64,000 nucleotides of DNA from Candidatus Zixiibacteriota bacterium (GTDB lineage Bacteria; Zixibacteria; MSB-5A5; GN15; FEB-12): positions 29,897 through 93,896 of the forward strand of contig JBFMDV010000013.1 in NCBI GenBank assembly GCA_040753875.1, in the 5' to 3' direction. The notes below the pieces were generated by a model that saw only the letters and a program-made list of their open reading frames with translations, made no database searches and was not told the DNA's origin. The first letter of the stretch is position 1. Each line of letters starts with the position of its first letter. Both the position numbers and the translations under genes were made by a program. This document shows positions 48,680 to 56,910 of the stretch, one piece after another.

Positions 48680-49538
48680 GCTGTTTTTCAAGCGCAACGA
48701 GCATTCCGGCGTGACACCGAGCGGCCGGCTTATATCCGTGCTGTCCGGCAAAGGGGGAGTGGGGAAGTCGATCATTGCCATGAATCTGGCCGACCAGTTG
48801 AGCCGGGCTGGACATCGAACTCTTCTGGTCGACGCCGATTTTTCCTCAGGCGACCTGCACATTCTATCAAACAGACGGAATGACATTGGTGTCGCCCAAG
48901 TGATCACCGGTCAGCTATCACTTCGCGAAGCGGTGTCGTCTGCCACAGACTCGTTTGACCTGCTGGCCGCAACCGGTCATCGGGAGCTGGCCGACGGAAA
49001 TGCGATCGCAGCCACCGCCTCGTTCATCCAGCTCCTTCGCGAACAGACGTCATCCTACGAATTTGTTATTCTCGACCACGGCTCCGGGGTGTCCGACCAA
49101 GCGGCTGTGCTGGCGCACGCATCGGATCTGAATGTTCTGGTACTTCTGCCGGAACTGACCTCGATTGCCGATGCCTTTGGCCTTTTCAAGCATGTTCTGG
49201 CTGCCCACGATGAGCTTGACTGTCGGTTCCTGGTAAACAGAGTCGTTTCAGCCGAAGAAGCCGAGTATATCCGCCAAAAATTCATGGCTGTCACAGACCG
49301 CTTTCTGGGGCGTGCGCCTGAGTATCTGGGATCAATCCCCGAAGATTCTCAAGTCCGCGCCTCAGTTGCGGCGCAAGCGCCACTGGCGGCCGTAACGCCG
49401 GGCGCGCCGGCCAGTATTGCCATCCGAAGCGTAAGCAACGAGCTGGTGGACTGCCTCACGGTTCACGGCAAGTCCACCAGACTCTCCTATTTCAATGCAA
49501 GTAATAAAACCACGGCTCCAGCCGATATAAGAGGATAA
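48672..49538 (+). CDS. flhG: FlhG/FleN, MinD-like ATPase (flagellar number regulator)
   Basis: 288 residues from GTG 48672, overlapping flhF. Deviant Walker A SGKGGVGKSIIAMNLADQL near residue 20, DADFSSGD and the ILDHGSGVSD switch II region (family usually DTxxG; here DHGSG). The C-terminus lacks a clear membrane-targeting helix. FlhG restricts flagellar number and stimulates FlhF. It is followed by fliA after 7 nt. Confidence 0.92.
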   Translation: MAKLFFKRNEHSGVTPSGRLISVLSGKGGVGKSIIAMNLADQLSRAGHRTLLVDADFSSGDLHILSNRRNDIGVAQVITGQLSLREAVSSATDSFDLLAATGHRELADGNAIAATASFIQLLREQTSSYEFVILDHGSGVSDQAAVLAHASDLNVLVLLPELTSIADAFGLFKHVLAAHDELDCRFLVNRVVSAEEAEYIRQKFMAVTDRFLGRAPEYLGSIPEDSQVRASVAAQAPLAAVTPGAPASIAIRSVSNELVDCLTVHGKSTRLSYFNASNKTTAPADIRG

Positions 49539-49545
49539 CCTGCAT

Positions 49546-50418
49546 ATGGTTAGCACGGTTAAGGGAACGCTCAAGAAGCGCGGTAGAAAACCGAAGACAA
49601 CTACCGTTACCAAGCGTGTCGTGTATGAGACCAGCAAGAAGCCGAAGAAGTGGGACGTCACGTCGCGCGATTGGACACGCTATCAACGCTTGCAGACAAG
49701 CGAAGCGCGTCAGGAGTTGATCGGCAAGTATCTGCCGTTGGTGCGGACGGTTGCGGCCCGTATGGCCATGGGATTTCCTCGGTCGGTTGAATTGACCGAC
49801 CTGGTGAACACCGGAGTGATCGGATTGATCGAAGCGTTCGGTAACTTCGATCCGGATCGCGGCGTCAAATTCGAGACCTATGCGGTCCCGCGAATTCGTG
49901 GCGCCATCCTTGATGAACTGCGCGCGCTGGACTGGGTCCCCCGGTCAACGCGGGCCAAATCACGGGAGATCGAGCGGGCTATGGTGCAACTGGAAAACGA
50001 ATTGGGGCGGCCGCCGGAAAACGCCGAGCTGGCCAAACATCTCAAAATAACTGAGAACGAACTGCATCTGGCGATCGACGATGTGTCCAGTACCGGCATT
50101 CTGTCGCTGGATGAGGTCGTGTATCGCGAAGATGACAACCGTCAGGTGCCTCGGGTCGAGACGGTCCGTGACGCCGCCGCAGCCAGCATTCTCGGTGATA
50201 TCGAAAAAGGCGAACTCCGTTCCTTTCTGGTGGTCGCGATGGACCGTCTGACCGAACAGGAGAAACTGGTCATCGCCCTGTATTACTACGAGGAGCTGAC
50301 GCTGAAGGAGATCGGTGAAGTAATGTCCATCTCCGAGTCGCGCGTTTCGCAGATCCACACGCGCGCCGTCATGAAACTCCGCAATATGGTTCGGGAGAAG
50401 TTCGCCCTGACCGCCTGA
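49546..50418 (+). CDS. fliA: Flagellar sigma factor FliA (sigma-28) with basic N-terminal extension
   Basis: 290 residues, about 45 longer at the N-terminus than typical FliA (about 240). The extension is Lys/Arg-rich and contains KKRGRKPK (residues 10-17), an AT-hook-like motif. Region 2 (LIGKYLPLVRTVAARMAMGFP, DLVNTGVIGLIEAFGNFDPDRGVKFETYA), region 3 (IRGAILDELRALDWVPRSTR) and region 4 (LKEIGEVMSISESRVSQIHTRAVMKLR) match sigma-28. It should read the two sigma-28-like promoters in this operon and make late flagellar genes elsewhere. No anti-sigma gene flgM is seen nearby. Confidence 0.95.
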   Translation: MVSTVKGTLKKRGRKPKTTTVTKRVVYETSKKPKKWDVTSRDWTRYQRLQTSEARQELIGKYLPLVRTVAARMAMGFPRSVELTDLVNTGVIGLIEAFGNFDPDRGVKFETYAVPRIRGAILDELRALDWVPRSTRAKSREIERAMVQLENELGRPPENAELAKHLKITENELHLAIDDVSSTGILSLDEVVYREDDNRQVPRVETVRDAAAASILGDIEKGELRSFLVVAMDRLTEQEKLVIALYYYEELTLKEIGEVMSISESRVSQIHTRAVMKLRNMVREKFALTA

Positions 50419-50446
50419 TGAAGGCGCCGCGGCGCAGGAGTTGGCG

Positions 50447-50746
50447 ATGGATAGTCCCATTGATCCGGTCGAAAAGATGGTGCCGTATGTGCCCTCGGAC
50501 CGTGTGGACCATTTGCATCGTCACGATCGGGACAAGCAGCGGAAATTCGCGAAAGCGCTTCAGGAAGAACTTGAGGATGAGCGCCGAAAAAAGTCTCGCG
50601 ATTCCGACGAGGATGAAGTCGTCATCGAGAATTCTGAGCAGGCCGGGCAGGAAGCCTCCGCCGGTTCCGACGACGGCGACCAGGAGGCGGAACGGGAACC
50701 CGAACCACAACAAGAAACAAATGAACACATTGATGTGAAAGCATAA
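50447..50746 (+). CDS. Small highly charged protein, unknown function
   Basis: 99 residues from ATG 50447 (AGGAG at 6 nt). The first half is mixed-charge (DRVDHLHRHDRDKQRKFAKA), the second half strongly acidic with Glu/Asp/Gln runs and no hydrophobic core, so it should be largely disordered. Its position between fliA and a DUF2802-like gene in the same transcript, with only 28-nt and 18-nt gaps, supports it as a real gene. An anti-sigma role (FlgM is also small and disordered) is possible by position, but FlgM motifs are not seen. I do not recognise the family. Confidence 0.75.
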   Translation: MDSPIDPVEKMVPYVPSDRVDHLHRHDRDKQRKFAKALQEELEDERRKKSRDSDEDEVVIENSEQAGQEASAGSDDGDQEAEREPEPQQETNEHIDVKA

Positions 50747-50764
50747 CGGGAGCACGAGACGAAA

Positions 50765-51130
50765 ATGGGAATTTCAAACAACCAACTGATCGATATCGCG
50801 CTGAACGTGGCCGGTTCGCTGGCGGCCGGCGGCCTGTGGCTGGTCATCTTCTCGGCTCTGCGCAAGCGGCGGGATACCGAGTCGGTTCCGCGGCCTGCGG
50901 TGAACTCGTCGAGGCCGATCACCACGCCACCCAAAGGGGACCAACGCCAGGCCGAATTTGTCAATTTGCGGCATTCGCCGGACGCATCAAAGCCGAGCGC
51001 GTTCACGCGCAACCGGGCCGAGGTGATCCGCATTGCCCGCGAGATGCTCGAGTCTGGTTCCACAGCCGACAAAGTGAAAGAGTTGCTGCCGATTTCCGAA
51101 GGGGAGTTGGCCATGCTCATAGGTCGATAA
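50765..51130 (+). CDS. Small membrane protein with C-terminal helix-turn-helix-like motif (DUF2802/SwrB-like)
   Basis: 121 residues. One N-terminal membrane helix (about 8-28, IALNVAGSLAAGGLWLVIF), a proline-rich linker and a C-terminal segment RAEVIRIAREMLESGSTADKVKELLPISEGELAMLI. That last pattern (moving helix, short gap, then EGEL.LL) is shared by DUF2802 proteins after fliA/flhG in proteobacteria and by SwrB-like proteins of Firmicutes, which activate flagellar assembly. The assignment is from pattern and gene order, not a search. Confidence 0.7.
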   Translation: MGISNNQLIDIALNVAGSLAAGGLWLVIFSALRKRRDTESVPRPAVNSSRPITTPPKGDQRQAEFVNLRHSPDASKPSAFTRNRAEVIRIAREMLESGSTADKVKELLPISEGELAMLIGR

Positions 51131-51155
51131 ACAACAAGCGGCGGAGATAAACATC

Positions 51156-52340
51156 ATGGCAATGGAAAGCCCCTTTCTCTTATTCAAGGTCGAGTGCCCG
51201 ATCTGCAAGACGATCAATGAATTCGAGACCATTCGGGTAGGTGCCTACGCCGAAGAAGATCGCGACACCGATTTCTGTCCGCGGAATATCAAATGGCGAT
51301 TCCCACGCTATCAGGCGTACAACCCACTGGTGTTCTTCACCGGCACCTGCACCAACTGCTACTATTCGCGTGAGTTCACCAACGCCTACAAAGAGTGGAA
51401 GAACGACGTCAATTTCAAGACCTACCGGTTGAAGACGGTCAAGTCCAAACACCTTGACCAGCTGGCCGCCGCCGATTCCGTCGTCAAGCTGGTTGGCACG
51501 GCGATCGATGTCAACCGGTATCCGAACGAGTCCGCCATTCTCAAGCTGCTCTTGGCGATCTACGACGAACAATTGGCGGACCACTACAGCCGCCTCGATG
51601 TTGGCCGCTTTTATCTGCGCGTCGCATGGGTGTTCCGCGATATGGAGCACACCGAGAATCCGAACCTCATCCTCCTGCGCGAATTCATGCGCGAGATCGA
51701 GGAAAGTCGCGGCCGTCTGACCGAAGGGGCGGCAGGTGTCCGCTCGGACGCCGACGCCTTCGCCGAGACGATCCATTCCCATTTCAACAGCTCCCAGCTC
51801 ACGGCGGACATCAAGGCGCAGATGTTGTCATTCGGCGAACGGTACGACCAGCAGATCAGGGCCGTTCATGACCGCGTAAGCGCCATGGAGCAGCAGATCA
51901 GCGATCTGACCTCGCTCATCGCGGAATACCGGACCACCTTGATCGGGAACGAAAGCGGCAGCGGACAGGTCCCGTTCGGTCAGTACCCCTCGTTCGTCGA
52001 GTTTCTGCACCGGGTCCAGCGCGTCTGGAGCGGCGCTGTTACCAACGAGCGGGAAGCGCTGGAGAGATCGGTTCAGTATTACAAGGAAGCTTTCGCCAAC
52101 GGCAAGGATATCGCGCCGGGCAACCAGCAGATACAGGCATCGTATCTGATCGCCGAGCTATCCCGCCGCATCGGCGATTTCGACGAGGCCAAGCAGTACT
52201 TCACCAGTACGATCAAGTCGGGCCAGGAGTTCATCTACCAGAATCGTCACGACTCGTCGCGCACGGCGCTGGCGCGGAAGATCCTGGAATTGGCCATAGA
52301 ACAAGGACGAATGAACCTGGCGGCATCGCGACCCGCCTGA
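51156..52340 (+). CDS. DUF2225 protein with zinc-ribbon cysteines and helical C-terminus
   Basis: 394 residues. The N-terminal DUF2225 region (about 1-165) has CPIC near residue 12, FCPRN and CTNCYYS, four cysteines that can form a zinc ribbon, and the SKHLDQLAAAD stretch. Residues 165-310 hold a coiled coil (SAMEQQISDLTSLIAEYRTTL); the end is TPR-like (GDFDEAKQYFTSTIKSG). DUF2225 has no known function. The gene sits in the flagellar transcript between the DUF2802-like and PilZ genes, 25 nt after one and 20 nt before the other. Confidence 0.85.
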   Translation: MAMESPFLLFKVECPICKTINEFETIRVGAYAEEDRDTDFCPRNIKWRFPRYQAYNPLVFFTGTCTNCYYSREFTNAYKEWKNDVNFKTYRLKTVKSKHLDQLAAADSVVKLVGTAIDVNRYPNESAILKLLLAIYDEQLADHYSRLDVGRFYLRVAWVFRDMEHTENPNLILLREFMREIEESRGRLTEGAAGVRSDADAFAETIHSHFNSSQLTADIKAQMLSFGERYDQQIRAVHDRVSAMEQQISDLTSLIAEYRTTLIGNESGSGQVPFGQYPSFVEFLHRVQRVWSGAVTNEREALERSVQYYKEAFANGKDIAPGNQQIQASYLIAELSRRIGDFDEAKQYFTSTIKSGQEFIYQNRHDSSRTALARKILELAIEQGRMNLAASRPA

Positions 52341-52360
52341 GCACAACACAGGAACTGAAC

Positions 52361-53104
52361 GTGCAAGCGGTGATGTTACAATTGTCCCAGCCTTTGAAGG
52401 TCTGGGAGCGAATCGAGATCCAGGTAGGGGACGGCGAGAACACTGGTCGCTACCTGGCCCGCATACAGGATTTTGTCGACAATGGCATCGCCATTACCGA
52501 GCCCGAGTTTTTGGCCGGGCGCAGCCTGCTCCGCGAGGACGTCCCGGTGACAGTGGTGGTAACGCGCCAAGACGCCGCCTATCAGTTTCAGTCCCGTATC
52601 AAGTCATTTTCAGCCCACGATCGCCGGCGGTTTGTCTTGACCGGCCCGAGCCAGATCGAACGAGTCCAGCGGCGGCGCTTCGTGCGTCTCGATGTCGTCA
52701 GTAAGCTGACATACGCCGTGATACCGGTGACGATCAACTGGGCCGAGGCCGATTACCAACTCACGTGGCATCACAGTCAAAGTGCCGATTTGAGCGCCGG
52801 GGGCATCCGGTTCCGTGTGCATGAACCGTTGGCTGTCGGCTCGCTGATGGCACTCAGCATCGATCTGTTCAAACAACATGGGCTGCCGCCGCGGGTGGCT
52901 GCGGTTGTGCGAAGGAATGCGCAGGTCGACCAGGAATTGGCGGTGGGGGCGGAGTTCATTCTCGCAGAACAACTGCCGCTCTTCTTCAAGGCGTCCGGCG
53001 ACCTGCCCGCCGAGTTCCTATCCTTTGATATGCGCATGCAAAACGAATTGGTAACCTGCATTTTCCGGGCGCAGATCGAGCTTCGCCGGAAAGGACTGCT
53101 CTGA
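52361..53104 (+). CDS. PilZ domain protein 1 (YcgR-like, c-di-GMP receptor)
   Basis: 247 residues from GTG 52361. An N-terminal YcgR-like beta domain (about 10-100) precedes a PilZ domain with the c-di-GMP motifs RRRFVR (104-109) and DLSAGG (near 143). Both motifs are complete, so binding is expected. YcgR proteins brake the motor at high c-di-GMP. It is the first of three PilZ genes in a row; the stop overlaps the ATG of the next by 1 nt. Confidence 0.9.
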   Translation: MQAVMLQLSQPLKVWERIEIQVGDGENTGRYLARIQDFVDNGIAITEPEFLAGRSLLREDVPVTVVVTRQDAAYQFQSRIKSFSAHDRRRFVLTGPSQIERVQRRRFVRLDVVSKLTYAVIPVTINWAEADYQLTWHHSQSADLSAGGIRFRVHEPLAVGSLMALSIDLFKQHGLPPRVAAVVRRNAQVDQELAVGAEFILAEQLPLFFKASGDLPAEFLSFDMRMQNELVTCIFRAQIELRRKGLL

Positions 53105-53874
53105 TGGACACGGTATCCGGCGTGGGGTTCCAGGATCATCTGGCGATAAACGTATCGGCTCTCGACCTGTCATCGCTGGTCGGGCGGGAGATCAAGCTGT
53201 TCTCGGAGCAATTCCCGGGCAAGGAAATCATGTCCAGGGTGGTGCTGGCGCAGGAGCGCGAGCTGCTCATCGACAGTGGCGGCAAGTCGACCCAGATCGA
53301 CAATCTCGTGCATGGCCAGACGGTCATTCTCCAGTTTGCCTACCGGGGCCAGGCGGTTTCCGTCAAGGCGTCGCTGCGTCGTTCCAGCGGCAACCGCTGC
53401 CATCTGATACTCGATGATCGCGTCACGCCGCTCTGCCAACGCAAATTTCGCCGCATCCCCATCGAGCGAGCGGTCCGGCTGGCTGCGTTCCCTCCCCTCA
53501 CGTTTCGCCGCAAAAATCTATCGAGGCTTCGTTGGATCGAGACGCACCTCATCAATTTCTCAAGCGGAGGCGCACTGGTGACTATCCCGGGCTACCTTGA
53601 GCGTGGTGTCTACCTCCTCGTGAGCATCGACCTGGGACAGGGCGCCTTTCCGCCGATGGTGCTCGGCCAGGTGCGACACTGCTACGCCATCGAAAACGGC
53701 GCCTTTCATGTGGGGATGGAGTTTGTCGTGTCCGAGGTAGGCAAGCGACAACTGCCGCCGCCCGCTATGAAAGAACTGCCCGCGGTCGTTCTGAGCTACG
53801 ACGCCCGTCAGCGGGAGAGTCTGAACAAGAAATTACTGGCATGGACGCCAACTGGCGATAACCAGCAAATGTGA
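53104..53874 (+). CDS. PilZ domain protein 2
   Basis: 256 residues. An N-terminal YcgR-like domain (SLVGREIKLFSEQFPGKEIMS, about 15-110) is followed by a PilZ domain with RKFRRIPIER near 118-127 and NFSSGG near 157. The second motif has Asn in place of the usual Asp (D/NxSxxG is tolerated in the family). Probably a c-di-GMP receptor of similar fold but divergent sequence from its neighbours; different affinity or partner is likely. Confidence 0.88.
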   Translation: MDTVSGVGFQDHLAINVSALDLSSLVGREIKLFSEQFPGKEIMSRVVLAQERELLIDSGGKSTQIDNLVHGQTVILQFAYRGQAVSVKASLRRSSGNRCHLILDDRVTPLCQRKFRRIPIERAVRLAAFPPLTFRRKNLSRLRWIETHLINFSSGGALVTIPGYLERGVYLLVSIDLGQGAFPPMVLGQVRHCYAIENGAFHVGMEFVVSEVGKRQLPPPAMKELPAVVLSYDARQRESLNKKLLAWTPTGDNQQM

Positions 53875-53883
53875 AGGTGAACA

Positions 53884-54426
53884 ATGTCACAGAAATCAAA
53901 AATCCGATTCATCCACGACGTGCCAACCACGGAAACCGACATCGTTGTCCAGCGCCCGTTCAAGCTCGAGCGCGACGAGATGCGGCGCTTCGTGCGTCTC
54001 GAGATCACGTCCCCCATGTCGCTCAATAAGATCCGCGACACGGCCGGTAATTTCTGGCCCCAGGGGGACCGCCACACCATCCACGGACATATCCTGAATA
54101 TTTCCGGCGGTGGCGTGCTGGTGGAAGTTGACCAGCAGCTTGATGAGGGAGACGTGGTGATCATGCGATTCACGCTGCAAGACGTGGAGAATCTCGACTG
54201 GGTGCTCGGGCTGGTCAAGCGATCCGATCTGGACGAGAGCTCGTATTTGGTAGGCATAGAATTCATCACACGCGAGGCTCTGGTCGACCTGTTCACGCGC
54301 GCCCAAATGGACCTGTTGCCGGCCCACCTGCACGATTTCAACGAGGGCGTTCGTATGATGCTCAACAAGTACATCCGCAGCCAGCGCCGGATCGCCGCCT
54401 CGGGGAACAACCATGGTTCGCGGTAG
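53884..54426 (+). CDS. PilZ domain protein 3
   Basis: 180 residues. Here the PilZ domain begins early, with RDEMRRFVRLE near residues 32-43 and LNISGGG near 75; the separate YcgR-N domain is missing. RxxxR is present and the second motif reads NISGGG. A C-terminal basic helix (NKYIRSQRRIAASG) ends the protein. The next gene overlaps it by 14 nt. It lies 9 nt after PilZ 2. Confidence 0.88.
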   Translation: MSQKSKIRFIHDVPTTETDIVVQRPFKLERDEMRRFVRLEITSPMSLNKIRDTAGNFWPQGDRHTIHGHILNISGGGVLVEVDQQLDEGDVVIMRFTLQDVENLDWVLGLVKRSDLDESSYLVGIEFITREALVDLFTRAQMDLLPAHLHDFNEGVRMMLNKYIRSQRRIAASGNNHGSR

Positions 54427-55045
54427 TTGGTCGCTGTGCGCGGTCCTGTGCTTCGTTCTTGCCGGAACGGCGATGGCCGGCGGCGCCGGACTGCTGATAT
54501 ACGTCCAGCCGGCCGAATTGGCCTGGGCCGACACTAACCTGGCTGCCCGGCTGCAGGCGCGACTGGCGCTCAAGTCCTTTCAGCAAATCACCATTGTTTC
54601 GGCTCAGGACAGCAGCTTTCCGGGCGTGAACGCCTCGCAGGAGAATCTCATGGCCTGGGGGCGGGGCCGTGATGGGACCGGATTGTTGGTCGTATCGATT
54701 ACCGATGAACGGCTGGAACGGCGCAAGTCGTTCCACGTGCCGCTGGTATTTCACAAATGGGAGACGATGGGCGTGATCGAAGGGCGGTACCGCCTGTTCG
54801 ACCTGCAGCGACTCCGGATGACGGCCGCCGAGCCGTTCAGTATCGAACAGCACGGCCCTCGCGTGTTTCAGGGTACGATGGACGACAATATCGATGACCC
54901 GGACATCCATCTCCGGGCGCCGGACAAAGTGCAGTTCTTTTCACGGCTCGAAGATCAACTTATTGAGCGGCTGGTGGAGCGGGCGCAGCCGTTGACGGGA
55001 AAACATGACAGGGAAGCCTACGCACAGAAAACCAAGGGAAAATGA
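54413..55045 (+). CDS. Exported protein of unknown function in the PilZ/receiver cassette
   Basis: 210 residues from ATG 54413, overlapping the previous gene by 14 nt and the next by 41 nt. Signal peptide to about residue 23 (AMAGGAG). The rest is soluble, mixed alpha/beta (LLIYVQPAELAWADTNLAARL, GTGLLVVSITDERLE) and ends in Lys/Glu-rich sequence without a lipobox, so it should be periplasmic. I recognise no domain. Its tight overlap with PilZ and GAF genes shows it is a real gene and suggests a role in flagellar or envelope control. Confidence 0.75.
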   Translation: MVRGSWSLCAVLCFVLAGTAMAGGAGLLIYVQPAELAWADTNLAARLQARLALKSFQQITIVSAQDSSFPGVNASQENLMAWGRGRDGTGLLVVSITDERLERRKSFHVPLVFHKWETMGVIEGRYRLFDLQRLRMTAAEPFSIEQHGPRVFQGTMDDNIDDPDIHLRAPDKVQFFSRLEDQLIERLVERAQPLTGKHDREAYAQKTKGK

Positions 55046-55892
55046 GTCTGTCGGGCCGCTGTCGGCCGCAGACATTTTTCAGGACCTGACCAGGCTGGGG
55101 CGCGAACGGAACGCGACCGACCAGATGGCGCTTGACATCCTGCACCACGTGCAGAACTGGGCCGGTTTTGATGCCGGCACGCTCTATGTGTACGTGGAGG
55201 AAAAGCGCCGGCTTGAGGCGGTCGCCAGTATCGGCGAACAGGTCGATACGCTCGGATTTCTGTCCATGGGGCACGGCCAGGGACTGGCAGGCTGGTCCAG
55301 CCTGGCCAACCGACCGGTGCTGCTTGCCGATCGTACCGGCACCATCGGCTTCAATCCGGAACGGGATTTTGGGACATTCGCCTCCCTGCCTCTGCCTGCA
55401 ACTGTCGGGACGATCGGCGCTCTCAATCTGGGGTGGCGCTGCCCGAAGGCTTGTGACGAACCGTTGTTCCAGATGTTGCTCTCAATCGCCGATCAGGTCG
55501 GACTAATCATGGAATGCTCGCTTTGCCGTCAACGTCAGAACGCGGTGCAAGTCCGACTGGCCCAAGTGCTCGAGGAACGTCCTATTTCGACAACGCCGGA
55601 GGATTATAGCCGACGGCTTGTCTCGGCCCGCGAATTTGCGGCGACCCTGAAGTACCAGATCAATGACCCGTTGTCTATCATCGTCGGCAATGCCCAGTGC
55701 CTGCTCGCCGAAGAGACGACGTTCAGTCAAAAGCATGTGTCGCGGCTACGGCGAATCGAAGAGGCGGCGCTTCGCATCAATGAGATTAACGACAAGCTCC
55801 GGCAGCTCGACAGTCTGCTGGCCGCCGCTGCAAAGACCGAGGTCCCCCCCGCGACATCAAAAGCGGGCGCTCATCGAACCGCGAACAAATAA
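55005..55892 (+). CDS. GAF domain protein with histidine-less DHp domain (pseudokinase fragment)
   Basis: 295 residues. GAF domain at about 40-185 (FDAGTLYVYVEEKRRLEAVAS, GQGLAGW). Residues about 205-275 match the HisKA dimerisation helices, but the H-box HEINNPL reads YQINDPL, with Tyr217 in the place of the phospho-His. No ATPase domain follows; the protein ends in a short Ala/Lys tail. Thus it cannot autophosphorylate and may act as a ligand-controlled dimer that binds a receiver. It overlaps the exported protein gene by 41 nt and is followed 16 nt later by a helical protein and then two receivers. Confidence 0.82.
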   Translation: MTGKPTHRKPRENESVGPLSAADIFQDLTRLGRERNATDQMALDILHHVQNWAGFDAGTLYVYVEEKRRLEAVASIGEQVDTLGFLSMGHGQGLAGWSSLANRPVLLADRTGTIGFNPERDFGTFASLPLPATVGTIGALNLGWRCPKACDEPLFQMLLSIADQVGLIMECSLCRQRQNAVQVRLAQVLEERPISTTPEDYSRRLVSAREFAATLKYQINDPLSIIVGNAQCLLAEETTFSQKHVSRLRRIEEAALRINEINDKLRQLDSLLAAAAKTEVPPATSKAGAHRTANK

Positions 55893-55907
55893 CGGAAGTA
55901 AGCACAC

Positions 55908-56279
55908 ATGACCGGTTCAATCGAACAGAAACATCGTCGTGACCTGGCCCTGTTGGAGGAAGTAGATGCCCTGGGCGAAGAGGTCAAAACGTTGGCGCTC
56001 AACCTGGCCATCTATCTGGCCAAGATCAAGGCCGAGGCCAATTCCGAGGCGCTCAATCGAATGGAGCCGGATTTCATCAAACTGGTCAACGGAACTGTCC
56101 GCGTGGTACAGGAAATGACCGCCATTCTCAATGCCGCCCGCAACATGGAGAGGATGGTATACGAGGTGCCATCAGGCACGCTCCGTGACGACCGACTGGA
56201 GGCCAGGCTCCGTTCCGTATTGGAACAGTGCGGGCAGATCCTCGGGGCGTTATCGCAAAGCAAGGACATCAGGGCATGA
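55908..56279 (+). CDS. Helical cytoplasmic protein of unknown function
   Basis: 123 residues, almost wholly alpha-helical by composition (LLEEVDALGEEVKTLALNLAIYLAKIKAEA, then IKLVNGTVRVVQEMTAILNAARNMERM). No cysteine or histidine cluster; a phosphotransfer (HPt) His in a typical HxxKG setting is not seen. It follows the GAF/DHp gene by 16 nt and may be its partner. I do not recognise the family. Confidence 0.75.
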   Translation: MTGSIEQKHRRDLALLEEVDALGEEVKTLALNLAIYLAKIKAEANSEALNRMEPDFIKLVNGTVRVVQEMTAILNAARNMERMVYEVPSGTLRDDRLEARLRSVLEQCGQILGALSQSKDIRA

Positions 56280-56322
56280 CCGGCGTGCCCGAGAGTGCCC
56301 CCCTGGTGCATGCTGCCGGGCC

Positions 56323-56349
56323 TAAGGCATGTGATTCTACGACCGATAC
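56323..56349 (+). promoter_or_regulatory. Sigma-28 (FliA)-like promoter before the receiver/FapA genes
   Basis: TAAG (56323-56326), exactly 15 nt, ACCGATAC (56342-56349), against TAAA-N15-GCCGATAA. It lies in the second-largest gap of the supercluster (153 nt), about 84 nt before the next start codon. Confidence 0.5.
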
Positions 56350-56432
56350 ATAAGTTATAGACCACCGCTCGGCCGGGCCGTACCTACCCGGTCGGGGCGG
56401 TTTGACAGCAGGTGTACGTGGAGAATGACCCT

Positions 56433-56849
56433 ATGCAGCCGGCCAAATTGGACAAGCTGACCGCCATGGCGCACGAGCAGGGGAGGCCTTTCAGAATCCT
56501 GATCGTCGATGACGAACGGTGGGTGCGCGAGGTATTTCGTGACTACTGTGCGCTCACGAAAGTGTTCGAGATCGACCTTGCCCACAGCGGCGAGGAGGCC
56601 ATCCGCATGGCCGCCGCCCAAACGTATGACCTGATCACCATGGATCTAATCATGCCGGAGACTTCGGGCCTCGAGGCACTCGGCGCCATCAAGCGCGCAA
56701 ACCCGAAGACGCCGGTCATGGTGGTCACCGGCAACGCCACGGATAAGCTGGTGCACGAGGCCGGTGTGCAGGGCGCGAGCGGCGTGATGTACAAACCGAT
56801 ACTGCTTGAGGACTTCATTTCGGCGTTGGTCGATCGGCTGGAACGGTAA
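56433..56849 (+). CDS. Single-domain response regulator (receiver) A
   Basis: 138 residues from ATG 56433 (GGAGA at 8 nt; GTG 56412 is an alternative). A receiver domain starts near residue 20 with IVDDERW, phospho-Asp in TMDLIMPE, Thr in VVTGNA, and Lys in MYKPIL. It is complete and without an output domain. With FliM's CheY-binding motif intact, it may be the motor's CheY, but the VTGNAT and absence of chemotaxis genes nearby leave this open. Confidence 0.9.
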   Translation: MQPAKLDKLTAMAHEQGRPFRILIVDDERWVREVFRDYCALTKVFEIDLAHSGEEAIRMAAAQTYDLITMDLIMPETSGLEALGAIKRANPKTPVMVVTGNATDKLVHEAGVQGASGVMYKPILLEDFISALVDRLER

Positions 56850-56910
56850 CGTTCGGGCCTTCGGGATAACGGTGCGGGGAGCGAACCGGTTGGAGCGTTA
56901 CAGGTGACGG

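Noticed and set aside
50447..50746. Small charged protein as the anti-sigma factor FlgM
   Set aside because: Position and disorder fit, but the FlgM C-terminal helices and sigma-binding pattern are not seen, so only a possible role is noted.
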